From positions 65,435,469 to 65,499,468 of the forward strand of contig NC_088677.1 of NCBI RefSeq assembly GCF_950023065.1: 64,000 nucleotides of DNA, written 5' to 3'. The notes beneath the pieces are model-generated. The model ran no database searches and was not told where the DNA came from. It was given only the letters and a program-made list of their open reading frames with translations. Positions 36,019-47,060 of the stretch are shown piece by piece. This DNA comes from Planococcus citri (lineage: Eukaryota > Arthropoda > Insecta > Hemiptera > Pseudococcidae). Position numbers and translations under genes: made by a program. How positions within the stretch are numbered: position 1 is the stretch's first letter; each line of letters begins with the position of its first letter.

Positions 36019-38235
36019 GGCAATAACTTAGTTTCTATTTCGACCATTTGGGCCCTTTGCTAGCGGAATGCCACTTATCATGACAGACCCTTCATTACAG
36101 CATTAACCTAAATTTGGATCCAATTCGTCAATTTTTTCCAGATTTTTTTATTTTTATTTGTAGTGTAGACATGAATAATTTTAGCCTGGTAGAACCTTCG
36201 AAAAAAAAGAATCAGGAGTTCCCAAAATGGCATAATTAAATTTTCTGAGTAAAAAATTGACAAATTTAGTCTAAATTCGGGTTAATGGTGCTGAGGGGCA
36301 TCTTCCACGATATGATGCTACAAAAATTTTTCTCACAAAAATTCACGATTTGAGACAAGAAACGCCATGAAAAAATGAGTTATGTTTTTTGTATGTATTT
36401 TTGAAGATCAATGCACCTATTACAGAAGATTTTGGAAAATATGTTGTAGGTACATGCAACTAAAAAAGATCCACAATATACGTATATTTTTTTGCGATTG
36501 CTCCTATTGAAGGAAGTTACCGAAAGTGCCACTGAAAAACTAAACCAAGATCAGTTTGAAAAAATCCCCATAGATGATCCTTGGCGATGTCTTGAATTTC
36601 TATACGTACAAGTTTGAAAAAATTAGAATTTTCTACTAAACTTTCAATTTTTCCCTTTCTTTGAAGAGTTAGAGGTTCTAATCATTCATTTTCTTTCAAG
36701 TGAAAAATGTCAGTGTATTTTTGAAATTTAACTTTGAACCGTCAATTTTGACACTTGACACTTGACTCTAAAGCTTTGTTTTTATTTTTAGGAGTATTAT
36801 TATGTAACGGCACTGTAGCCATATTATATTACATAAGTATTATTTTCAACATTTTTTTTCTTCAAGTAGAGAAGCAGTAACCCTCTTACAATCAGTGAAT
36901 ACTGATGGCTTTTTTTAATATCATGCCGTGCAACAAGCAACAAGATTAATTAAGTAAATACTTATTAAAAAAAACAAAAAAACAAAAAAAACAGTGATTT
37001 TGTGAAGATTGTACCTAACTTTGAAATTGAAAGTTCAAATTTCACTTTGAACAAAATTGAAGTCAAAATCCATTTTTGACCCTGACAAGAAGCCAGTACA
37101 TCGAAAAATGATCAAAATCTCTTTACATCAGTTTTTTCCCCACGTGCAAATTGAAAATGATACGAACAGATTTTAAGGAAAAAATATTGCTACCTTTAAT
37201 TCGTATTTGAAAATGGAGTAAATAAAAATGAATCATTAGACAGTTTGTGGAAAAGTGAACATTGTGAAACTTTTCGTCTAGGATTGAAGTTGAAGAAAAT
37301 TATTATATTAAGTAGTGCTACGAATTTATAAATTTTTTAAAATTAATTTTACTCTTCTATCGAATCGTAAGATTTATTTGTTGTTCTAAAAAATCTGTTC
37401 TTTGCCCCTTTAATTCGCAAGTTGAACAAAAAGTCATAATGCGATGCTCATTTTTTGATGTTTCGCCCACTTCCATGGTCAAAAAAGGTTTTTAATCCAA
37501 CTTCAAAAAATTTGATTCGCTTAAGTATTCAATTTTTCTAAAAATAGGCAGTACCTTCGTATAGCGTTTTTTCTCAGTAGTACCTACCTCTACCCACTAC
37601 CCAATTTATCAAAATCAAAAATAAATCTTCAACTTACCGTACATCCTGTAAACATATATATTTGCTTTAGCTTTGAATGCTTTCGAGAATTTTAATTTTA
37701 ATCTTATACTGATGACCCGATGAAGGTGCATATGAATGACTTGACAACTTGGCTCAGGTCTGAAAAGACACGTTGACACCTGGCTCGATAATTTTGGAAC
37801 TTTTGAAAGTGACTTTCATCCATCGTCCAAGATCTTCCAAATTTTGATTTGAAACTACTATTTTTTTTCTTTCTCATCACCCCTAGTGTCTTTTCACATT
37901 ATCGTGTCTGAAGTGTTTGGATGGATAATGAATATTTTTACTTCCTTACTTCGACTTTTATATCGTGCGTACAGGTTCTTGACTTGGACGGGTGTTATTC
38001 TTTCACTTAATGTGTCTTCGGCTTTTTTGAATGAACTTAGTTATGGTTTTGGGCTGATTTAGGATCGCAAACTGCAACTTTGTAGCAATTATGTGCCACA
38101 GATTAAGAAAACACTGTAGGTAAGCTTCATTATTGAAACCAAAAAAATCGTTATTTTACTTCTCTTAAATAAACTGAAGAAAGACTTTCCTATCATCAAA
38201 TTGAAAGGATTATTGACATCGACCCCTCAAAATTT
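36019..38235. other. AT-rich spacer
   Basis: No gene called. A copy of the dispersed TACAATCAG motif with an intact hairpin lies at 36,873-36,912. Confidence 0.45.
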
Positions 38236-39193
38236 TTAGCTTATCCCTACTTCATTCTTCCCTCCCTCCCCTACCGCTACATCTTCGCCGAAACTTCGTA
38301 CTTCAGAAGTTTGTTGAGCATCGTAAAAGATTGAATTTGCTCGACAATATGTAAAACTTGACGTTTCTTTCCAATGACCGATATTTGGTTTTGTAAAATA
38401 CAAGACCAAGACATTCATACATGAAATCAAGACTGGTTACCTGTCTCATCTCGTTTCTGGAAGGATGTTATTTTGAGATGGGACACAATGTATACTGAAA
38501 GATTCGAAAAATTCAACAACGCTTTTTTAAGTACATAAATTTTCGACAATTTTGGAATTACTTTTCGATTTCGAATCAACTTTTGAGCGATTTTGAATTG
38601 AATAAAGTTTGGCAGAATTTTTCTCATTTCCGATGCATTTTTGGAAGTTTTCTATTTGCGGGATTGGTATTTCAAATTCGTTCGATCATTTTGAATGAAA
38701 CACCAGATAACTTGAAGTAGAGAGGTGATAAGTTTCGGATCAATTTTTAATTTATTCGGGACAATTGTAGAGTTAGTTAGCGATTTTGGTGTTTGTAATG
38801 TACCTGATTCTTATCATTTTCGTTCAGAGCATACGTGCAGATCCGAAATGAATATCTCCACTTACTTACTTGATCATCTATTTGCTGTCTTACACTTGGA
38901 CTTCCACTGTTCACTGCTCTTCTTGAATTCGATGCATTGGAAATGATTTCCATTTTTACGTGGTAGGGTAACCTAGATGAAAAGATTGGAGGAATTTCCA
39001 CCTCACTCGAAAAGAAAATTTTCCATCTCGCGAAGACACTACGCTGCCTATTTTCGACGAAGACTACACACCAAAAAAGACGCATAGGCGCCGAAGGAGG
39101 GGTAAGGAGGGATCTGAAGGGGAAAAAACCAGAACCGATGTCACAGCACCGCAGTTCCGGTGACATACGGAATGGAGTCTTGGTTCGTGTCAT
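38236..39193 (-). CDS. Putative multi-exon gene, unknown protein
   Basis: Three minus-strand blocks have strong boundaries. Block 1 is 38,972-38,870: acceptor CTTTTCATCTAG, donor GATCAA/GTAAGTAAG, encoding NASNSRRAVNSGSPSVRQQ. Block 2 is 38,494-38,441: acceptor TTCGAATCTTTCAG, donor GAGACAG/GTAACC. Block 3 is 38,366-38,236: ends in TAA, encoding SSFTYCRANSIFYDAQQ and an acidic-glycine tail. Blocks 2 and 3 join in phase across a 74-nt intron. Block 1 ends in phase 0 and does not fit block 2 directly, so an exon or boundary is missing. Block 1 is also continuous with an open frame back to an ATG at 39,193 (138 codons in total), an alternative without the first acceptor. No domain recognised. 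Confidence 0.35.
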
Positions 39194-39477
39194 TGTTCGT
39201 TGTTCGATTCTTTCTGTTTGTGAGTTTGTTGGCTTATACGCGAACCAGCGTTTCCATCGAAGAAGAAGCTAATTAAAGAATTATCATTATTACGGAAGAA
39301 CGGCGAAAAAAAAACTGGTTTCGGTTTCAGCGTCTCTTTTTATAATACAGTCTTCGCCCTGCTGATGTGTTCCTCTGGCGTCTGTCTTGGCGTATTGTTG
39401 CTTTATACTTTTACACTTTTTCAAAAAAATAAAAAACAGGAAACGCGGCGCATTTGTCAAGCAACCGAATCACCTAC

Positions 39478-39759
39478 CTAGTACTTTTTAGCCTCGTGAA
39501 GAGAAATAGCGAATCTGTATAGATTGGTAGAGTTTTCTCCTACGATGAGGGCATTGAGGAAAACCTCTTCTCTTGTTCGAGGTGTTTGGAAAATTACTGT
39601 AGGAGAATTGTGAGGTATCACGTCATCACGTGGCGGGGTAATTTTACCGCAGAATGTACCATATACACTAAAATAACGATAAATGTATAAGAGAGTTGCG
39701 ATGGGGGAGGCAATGTAGAGGAGGGAATAACGCCGATTTATGCACAGGTCGATGAACAT
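39478..39759 (-). CDS. Possible 93-residue membrane protein
   Basis: ATG at 39,759 (context AAAACCATG), TAG at 39,478. A hydrophobic segment at about residues 12-27 (LLYIASPIATLLYIYR) could span a membrane. The rest is polar (includes TREEVFLNALIVGENSTN). It lies between two other minus-strand candidates and might be an exon of either. Length and composition alone do not exclude a chance frame. Confidence 0.25.
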   Translation of the reverse strand: MFIDLCINRRYSLLYIASPIATLLYIYRYFSVYGTFCGKITPPRDDVIPHNSPTVIFQTPRTREEVFLNALIVGENSTNLYRFAISLHEAKKY

Positions 39760-39869
39760 GGTTTTAGCTCGTCGACGATGATGTCGTTGAAGCGCGGTTA
39801 CGTGCTGTTGCTCTTCGGCTGGGCTGCTACCGTTGCTCGTATTTTTTCGCTAAATAATTATTTTAAATG

Positions 39870-40827
39870 TTACGTTTTGCTGCCATTACCGTAGGTAGGT
39901 ACGAGTAGATATGGTGTAGTGTAGAGTGAAAAATTCTGGCGATGAATTTCAACGACTGACTGTTTCCTTTGCTTTTTTCCAGCTGCGAGTAGTTTGCTTG
40001 CGGATTTTTTTCTCGATTGTGAGGTTTCTTTGTCGGAAATATCGTCGTTTTGTGCAAAGTATGGTAGATTTTTGGGAATGAGATCGATGAACTTGTTTAT
40101 TGTTGCGTTTATCGACGATGATTTTAATATCGGTGTAGAAGGAGTTGGAAAATATTCTGGTGTGGATTTTATTGTAGGGGGATTCTTTGTGGATGAATTT
40201 TGGTCGAACTGATTTGATTGGGGAGAAATTCGATTGGGTTTTCTTATTAATTTTGATTAAGGAATAAATAAATAGGTATGTTTACTTACTGGAATTCATA
40301 TGTTTGTACGTACATAATATAACGGCTTCGAACGAATTTTTCTTGTGCCAATTATTGTTAGAGAAAATCACGTCCCAGTATTGAACTAAAATTCCATCTT
40401 TTCATGTTCAATATTTTGATTTTTTTTTCTGAAAATGAAATTGATTGCAACGTGGGTTCTTGAGTTTGCTCTTCCTGGAAGAAAAGTAGGAACCGAATGT
40501 TTAGGTTTCTTCATTCATTTCTACGCTTTAGGGGGAAATTCCCGAAGTGATGGAAGAAATCGAATCAATATGCTGTTTGGGGCTCCAGATCGACTTGAAA
40601 TAGTAAAATTCAGTCAAACTTTCATAAATTTTATGGAAGATACGTGCCTACTTGGGAAATACACGTGGTATTTTTGCTGAAAAATTGATATGTTGATCGA
40701 AATAACGATTTTAAATTATCAAAATTTCGTTAAAAATTAAGAGATTACTTACTTACCAACTTACAATATTCAAGTTAGTTCTATTTTCGGATTTATTCAA
40801 ATTCTTTATTGTAGTCGACAGCTTTCT
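39870..40827 (-). CDS. Putative multi-exon gene, rapidly diverging, copy 1
   Basis: Minus-strand blocks: 40,827-40,765 (63 nt; acceptor AATACAG, donor ATATT/GTAAGT; encodes RKLSTTIKNLNKSENR), 40,341-40,290 (52 nt; donor TTCCA/GTAAGTAAAC) and 40,242-39,870 (ends TAA). The last two join in phase. The last block encodes about 124 residues: serine/threonine/proline-rich, then INKFIDLIPKNLPYFAQND, then a basic stretch (SRKKSASKLLAAGKKQRKQ). A partial duplicate lies at 41,540-42,330. There the INKFIDL block survives with a 3-bp in-frame deletion, but the upstream part has stops. Changes between the copies are mostly amino-acid replacing, so they suggest relaxed constraint or rapid evolution. No domain recognised. 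Confidence 0.35.
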
Positions 40828-40969
40828 CTGTATTACAATGTCAGGGCAGTACAAACAAAAATTTAGGTAGGTATTAATAGATACAAACAAACAAAGTAGG
40901 TACATGCCATTTTGCAAATATGTTACAAGCCGCCCACTCAGTGTTCCTATTTTGTTCGGCAAAATGATA

Positions 40970-41406
40970 GATCTTTCTAATAATAGGTGACCTTAAGAGA
41001 CTGTATCGCTCCTAATATTTAAAAAAAAAATCATAAAGAATTGCCAATTTTTTTAATTTTTATAAAAATGATGAGAAAAGTTGTCATTTTTAGATACTAT
41101 TATTATGAATGTCCCTGAAGGTCAAAAAGTTGATCTTTTCAATGGTACAAACCCCATCTTTCTATCTTGCCCCATTCAAAAGTTTTAGCTACACATTTTA
41201 TTTCAAGAAAAACAACAACAAAAATTACTCCTCTGATTTTCCTAATTTTTAAAAATTTGAGGCTTTGTAACTACAAATACTCATAATAGTGGTACCCAAA
41301 GAGGACAACTTTTTTCGTCATTTTCAAAAATTGAAAAAAAAATGATTATTTTTTATGAATTTTTTTCATATGATACGGTCTCTCGAAGTGACCTATTAAA
41401 AAGATC
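40970..41406. mobile_element. TIR element, 437 bp, unassigned
   Basis: Inverted ends of about 40 bp: left GATCTTTCTAATAATAGGTG and reverse-complemented right GATCTTTTTAATAGGTCACT, both followed by AGAGAC.GTATC. It lies between the two copies of the duplicated 40-42 kb segment. Target duplication not resolved. Confidence 0.6.
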
Positions 41407-41539
41407 AATCACGCAAACAAAATCTAGACGCAATTTGCTATCCATTGCCGCAAAGTGCATCTTTCTACGTTTCTTGGTTATTGCATAATGCATGATAAAA
41501 AATTTGAAACCCGGTTGGAAATTTTAAAAAGAAGAAACG

Positions 41540-42330
41540 TATGGAAGGTTTCTTCATCGGAAATATCGTTTTGTGTGAAGAATGGTAGATTTTTTGGGAC
41601 GAGATCGATGAACTTGTTTATCGTGGTGTTTATCGGTGATGATTTTAATATTGTTGTAGAGCGAGTTGGAAAATATTCTGGTGTGGATTTTTTTTGTAAG
41701 GGGATTCTATTCTTGAGATGAATTTTGGTGGAACTGATTTGATTATGCGGAAATTTGAGCGTTTTTTCTTATTAATGATAATAAATTAATGAATAAATAA
41801 ATAGGTATGTTTACTTACTGAAATTTCTATGTTTGTACAAATATACTAGATTGGTGTCGAAATAATCTGTGGGTTTTCTTGTGCTAATAATTATTGTTAG
41901 AGAAAATCACGTCCTAGCATCGAACTAAAATTCCATCTTTTCATGTTCAATATTTTGATTTTTTTCTGAAAATGAAATTTATTGTAACGACAACGTAGAG
42001 TTTTGAATTGGTTCTTCCTAAAAGAAAAGTAGGAACCGAATGTTTAGCTTTCCTCATTCATTCCTACGCTTTAAGGGAAATTCTCGAAATAATGGAAAAC
42101 TCAATATGCTGTTTGGGGCTCCAGATCGACTGGAAACAGCGAAATTCAGCCAAACTTTCATCAATTTTATGAAAGATATGTTCCTATTATAGGAAAATAC
42201 ACGTGGTATTTTTGCTGAAAAATTGGTATGTTGATTGAAATTACGATTTTAAATTATCAAAATTTTGTTATAAATTGAAAGATTACTTACTAGGTAACTT
42301 ACAATGTATTCAAGTTAGTTTCAAACAGCT
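41540..42330 (-). pseudogene. Decayed duplicate of the 39.9-40.8 kb locus
   Basis: Nucleotide similarity to about 40,005-40,770 runs in order and orientation. The equivalent of the last exon has an early TAA and a TAG (in the GAATAG near 41,715), while the segment encoding INKFIDLVPKNLPFFTQN stays open. The splice donor TTTCA/GTAAGTAAAC is retained (near 41,818). The copy is truncated on its upstream side near the insertion at 42,338. Confidence 0.4.
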
Positions 42331-42337
42331 TTATAAA

Positions 42338-42945
42338 TGAATCGGTGGGTGCAGAAAGGGGCTAAGTCCATTTTCGCACTTTTCAGGAATAACAAAAAAC
42401 TGATTTATTTGAAAATCAAAAATTTTTGGTAAACATGCTCAAGTTCATTGAAAGAGGACCCCAAGACACAATTTTTAGCACTGTTAAGAAAAAAAAATAT
42501 TCACGTGCGCCGGCGCTGTTGCTGCCTAAACAAATGGGACTTTGACCCTTTCTGCTCCCAATCGACAAAATTTCTTTTGAAATTGCTCGGGCACGAATGG
42601 GGCTTGATTCTACATCTAAGTACATCATTTAGACTGCTATCTCGTTTAAATTGACCATAAAACCCCTTGAGTTCTAAGACTTTTTGCCGAAGTTGTTAAT
42701 TTTTTCATCATTTTTCAGTTCAGAGATTAACTTAAATTTCAAAAATTTTTCAAGGAATTAAAAAAATTTTACAAAAAAGTCATAAATGCGGATCCGCCCT
42801 TTTTCTGCGCCCAAATACCAATTTCCCGGCAGTTCTGCGGAAATCTGACATCACCAGTCGATCCGCCGTACTTTGAAACCCCTATATCCGTGAAAAAAAA
42901 ATTTCCAAAAATGTGACTTGGTCCCTTTCTGCACCCACCGATTCA
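42338..42945. mobile_element. TIR element with AAAT flanks, about 607 bp
   Basis: Perfect inverted ends starting (T)GAATCGGTGGGTGCAGAAA, 23 bp in total. If the element runs 42,339-42,944, it is flanked by AAAT on both sides. Internal and subterminal sequences repeat a CCCTTTCTGC.CCCA motif (about 42,549, 42,798 and 42,924). Open frames inside are not transposase-like. Confidence 0.7.
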
Positions 42946-43385
42946 AATCTTGTTTATGCTGAAATCGCAAGTATTGCTTCACTTACAGTCTTACACGTGT
43001 AAGCTACCTTCTCATCAGTGTGACTTGTATGTCTGCGTACGCACATATCAAGATACGGCACGTGTCAGCAATTATTACTTCTACGGTCCATGAACAGCAT
43101 CTAATGAGCAATTACATACAATGTGTGGCGGCGAGCCGTGTATTCGAGTGTAGATCATGCAGGTACAACATCGTGTACTCGTATGTATCAAACAAAATCT
43201 TGATTCGTATTCCTCACGTCAGCTCCCCGCTCCTAGTTCGATTATTGTTTCTTTTTGTACATTAGGATGGGTTGGGAAAAAATAAAATGTCGGAGATTTT
43301 GATCACATTCAGTGAAAACTTTCATTTCGAGTTGAAAGTCACTCTGAAAAAATTCTAGCTCCGGATGTGCTCCTGGAAGGGAGAT
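42946..43385. other. Unassigned sequence
   Basis: Locally CpG-richer (43,020-43,150). A plus-strand frame is open at 43,020-43,265 without other support. Confidence 0.3.
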
Positions 43386-43389
43386 TAGG

Positions 43390-44140
43390 TCTTGAAAAAG
43401 TGCACATTTTCGAAAAAAATCGTCGTTTTTTTCGCTTCAACTTCTACCCAAACTGTTTTTATGTGGTACGGCAGGTCGACACTGAATTTCGAATACAATC
43501 TCTTGAAACTGGACCATTTCCCCCGAAATAAGTTGATGGGTCTAGAGCGAAGTCATATCTCCTCTCCAAAGGCACCTCCGGAGTTGAAATTTTTTCTGAG
43601 TAACTTTCAACTTGAAATGAAGATCTGCACCGAATTCAGTCAAAATGCTCTGTGATTTTTTTTTCAGGATCCACCCTAATGTACAGTGTGTTCTGAAAGT
43701 TGATCGCAAGTCGGTTTTTGTTACACCTCAATCAGTGAAATGTTATCGAATGGGGAAGGTTCATTTAGTTTTCTAATAATGAATTTAATTGATTTACTTA
43801 CTAATTTTAATGTCAATATACTTACGTAAATTTTCTGTCTAACAAAAAAATGCATAATTCCGTAATTTTAGTTTGTGGACCTGCGTTTTTCCTCCCACCT
43901 ACCCTGTTTGGGAAAAAAAGGCTAGTTCTAAAGTATATAGTATTTGGGATTTTGCCTCTACCTGGGAAATTTTCGTCAAAACCGGACACTTTTTTAGGGC
44001 TCTATTGAGCAATTGGAAATTTTATTCTCGCTTATTTTTGGATGAATTCGTGTTTTGAAAATTTTTTAAATTATCTATGTTCAAACACTGGAATTTATCA
44101 TTTCTGAATCTGAGAAAATATTTTGGAATAGAGTGGTGAA
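43390..44140. repeat. Composite repeat including family F copy 2
   Basis: About 43,875-44,140 matches family F (TTTGGGATTTTGCCTCTACC, GGATGAATTCGTGTTTTGAA). About 43,590-43,830 shares GAATTTAATTGA.TTACTTACT with 57,475-57,500 and 59,295-59,320. It appears to be the left part of a larger mosaic repeat that continues into the palindrome array. Confidence 0.55.
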
Positions 44141-45649
44141 AAAAACTCTGAAAACAAAAGGGTGAAGGAAAAATCGTTCGCGGAGCGTTTTTCCGGTTTG
44201 AGTTCGATTGTTGACGAAGGAACTATTGAATTGGTTGCCAGATTTCTTGGGTTAGTTGTTCGTGAACGATTTATTCGATAGTCTGAGTTGTTTACGAATA
44301 CTTGGTTGGTGGATTTCGTCTATGGAGAATAATTTCTGTTTAAAAAATTAATAAGTCGTTCGTGAAAGATGGATTCGAAAAATCATTTTCCCCGGAAAAA
44401 TCAACTTGAGAAATGAATTGATCGTTTCTGGTTGATTTGTTCACATGGTTCAGCCGGAGGGTTGAATCCATTTGGAATAATTGTTGCGAAAATTTACCAA
44501 CAGAATTGCTTACTTATTTTTAGTTGATCTCGGAATGTACGAGTTTTCATTGTCCTCCAACGTGCCGTTGTTGCCTGATTTCATCTTTTTAAAAAGTCAT
44601 TGCATCGAATGATTGGCTGGGTTTTTCAAAGGATTCTTAACGTGCATTCTCACTCATGAAATGAATCAGTCGTTCGCGAACGATTTGCTCGAATGGTTCT
44701 GAAGCCTTATACAAAAACTTGATCCAAATTAGGACAATTATGAATAATTCACGCGAAAATTTGTTTGAATTATTATTTAATGACGAATTGGTCGTTCGCG
44801 AACGATCTGTTATATGATTGAATTTTTTACAAATTGTTCACCAAATACCTAATTGGGTAACTTTTTAACAATTCTTCGTGAAAAGTTGTATTTATAAAGT
44901 AATTTAGTCGTTTGTGAACGATTTGATCGAATAGCCGAATTGCTTTCGAACGAAAGAACGAATCAAATTAGTAAACGAGTTGAATTTTAACAATAATGAT
45001 TTGTCGACTAGTCGAATATTTCACGAAAAGTCTTACTTGATGATTCAATATTTCCAGGATGATTCGTTCGCGGACGATTCGCTTACTTAATTATGTTTTG
45101 TGACCAAGTTTCCTTGTGAAATGATTCAGTCGTTCGCGAACGATTTGCTCGAATGATTCTGAAGGCTTAGGTATACGAAAACTTGATCCAGATTAGAATC
45201 ATTATGATTAATTCGCGTGAAAATTTGTATAAATCATTTAATGACGAATTAGTCGTTCGTGAACGATCCGTTGTATGATTGAATTTTTCATAAATTGTTC
45301 ATCAAATGATTGGGTTGTTTTTTCGCAATTCTTCGTAAAAAGTTGAATTTATAAAGTAATTTAGTCGTTCGTGAACGATTTGATCGAATAGTTCATACTG
45401 CTTACGAGCGAAAGAACGAATCAAATTAATAAAAAAAGTTTTATCAGATGATTCAATATTTTCAGGATGATTCGTTCGCAGGCGATTCGCTTACCTGAAT
45501 ATGTTTTGTGAACAATTTTGCTTGTGAAATGATTCAGTCGTTCGCGAACAATATATTCGAATGGTTCATGTGTATAATTCACTAGCGAACGCGTCTATTG
45601 AGCTATGAATTTGTCGTTCGCGAACGATTCATTGTGGTATAGGATCGGT

Positions 45650-45899
45650 TAAGGCATCTATAGCTTCACTTGGGTGAAATCGGCCGCCATATTTGGTGCA
45701 AGCAATTTTCATCTTCACTTAGATCACCTGAATTGCATGAAATTCAAGTAGAAGTGCATTTATCCTTTCTTTAATTCAAAAATTTAATAAACTATATTAA
45801 AAACACTGTTCATTTATTCATTGTTTTAATGTTTTGTTATATTTTTTTTCCACCAAAGATGGCAGACTGATTTCACCGGAGTGAAACTATAGGGCCCTA
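45650..45899. mobile_element. hAT-like MITE, 250 bp
   Basis: Perfect 8-bp target duplication GGATCGGT (45,642-45,649 and 45,900-45,907). Inverted ends: left TAAGGCATCTATAGCTTCAC, reverse-complemented right TAGGGCCCTATAGTTTCACT, with similarity extending about 45 bp (GGTGAAATC, GCCAT.TTTGGTG). No coding capacity. Inserted in the palindrome array. Confidence 0.8.
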
Positions 45900-46374
45900 G
45901 GATCGGTCACAAATTACCTAATCAAATAGTCTGAAGTGTGTATTTTTTTGTTTTTTTAAGGGATATTTGTCGTTCGCCAACGATTTTCTCGAACGGTTCA
46001 GTTAGTTTTAGACGACTCAATCCCTGTAGTGCAAGGATTCAGGATTCACAAGCGAACAAATCAATTAAAAATGAAGCAGTCGTTCGCGAACGATTTATTG
46101 ATCGATTGCCTCTTTTAGGAAAATATTAATTGGATTCAATCAGCTCTGGGAAATTTGTTGGTGAAAAAATAACGAGTCTACCCCAAACAGTCTACATTAT
46201 AGTTCTGAAATATTTCACAGATATTTCAGCTGTGGGCGGATCTAGTCCAGCTAGAATGATTATTCGTGATAATTTATCAAATGGTCGACTAACCAGTCGT
46301 CGTGAACGATTTGTTCTTTGCTTGAATTTTTTATTCCTCATGCTGCTCTAACAGATATCTCAGTTGTTGGCAGG

Positions 46375-46971
46375 AGTGTTGCCAGGTTGGGCGATAAATC
46401 GCGAATTGGGCGATTTGAACTTGCAGTTTTGCGGTCAAAAATTTCGCTTCGCGAATTGGGAGATTTGGGCGATTTGAGATTTTTTCGTGTTTTTGATGCT
46501 TTTAAAGGTATCTTTTTGCATTTTCAATGCAATTATTCATAAAAATTTTCGCCCTCGCTTCGCTCGGGCTAAAATACCTTTCATCTACTTATGAAATCGA
46601 TCTCTATGGCCATATTTTATGAACCTTACCAAGAAATTGCTTGATTAGATGGTGAATTTTTCTCAAGTTTTTCTAGTAAACGAATAAAAATTTTGAAATT
46701 TTATAAAATGATAAATCAATATTTGTGGAGAATATGAACCCAATCTCTCATTTTAATTTTCAAAAATTCAATCTGTCTCCATTTGAGTTGGTTTGACTGA
46801 AATTTTGATTTCAAACACTCTTAATTGCTTTACGGGCAATTTAAAACGCCTAAATTTGGGACTTGACATCTCAGAAATTTGGTAGAATGGTTAAAAATGG
46901 TGATGAGGCGATTTTGGGCGATTTCAGGAGGAAAATCTTGCGATCTGTGTGCATACTTACCTGGCAATACT
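46375..46971. mobile_element. hAT-like MITE, 597 bp
   Basis: Flanked by TTGGCAGG and TTGGCAGT (7 of 8 identical). Ends AGTGTTGCCAGGT and, reverse-complemented, AGTATTGCCAGGT (12 of 13). Subterminal GGGCGATTT copies occur at both sides. The hairpin-like GCCCTCGCTTCGCTCGGGC is at about 46,551, also seen in the element at 3.3-4.6 kb. Unit 1 of the 134-bp duplication provides the empty site. Confidence 0.75.
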
Positions 46972-46992
46972 TTGGCAGTGGCAGATCTAGTC

Positions 46993-47060
46993 TAAGGAAC
47001 TAAACTACGAAATCTATAACCGAAAATGGCGTATTTCCATACCTGGTATCTAGTTCCTTA
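46993..47060. mobile_element. 68-bp hAT-like micro-MITE
   Basis: Perfect 8-bp duplication ATCTAGTC (46,985-46,992 and 47,061-47,068) and a perfect 10-bp inverted end TAAGGAACTA / TAGTTCCTTA. Removing the insertion restores the reading ATCTAGTCCAG..AGAATGATT of unit 1 at 46,239. It lies 21 bp to the right of the preceding MITE. Confidence 0.75.

Noticed and set aside
40435..40680. Plus-strand 81-codon frame in the duplicated segment
   Set aside because: In the duplicate at 41,975-42,230 a one-base shift destroys the frame, so it is not conserved as protein.
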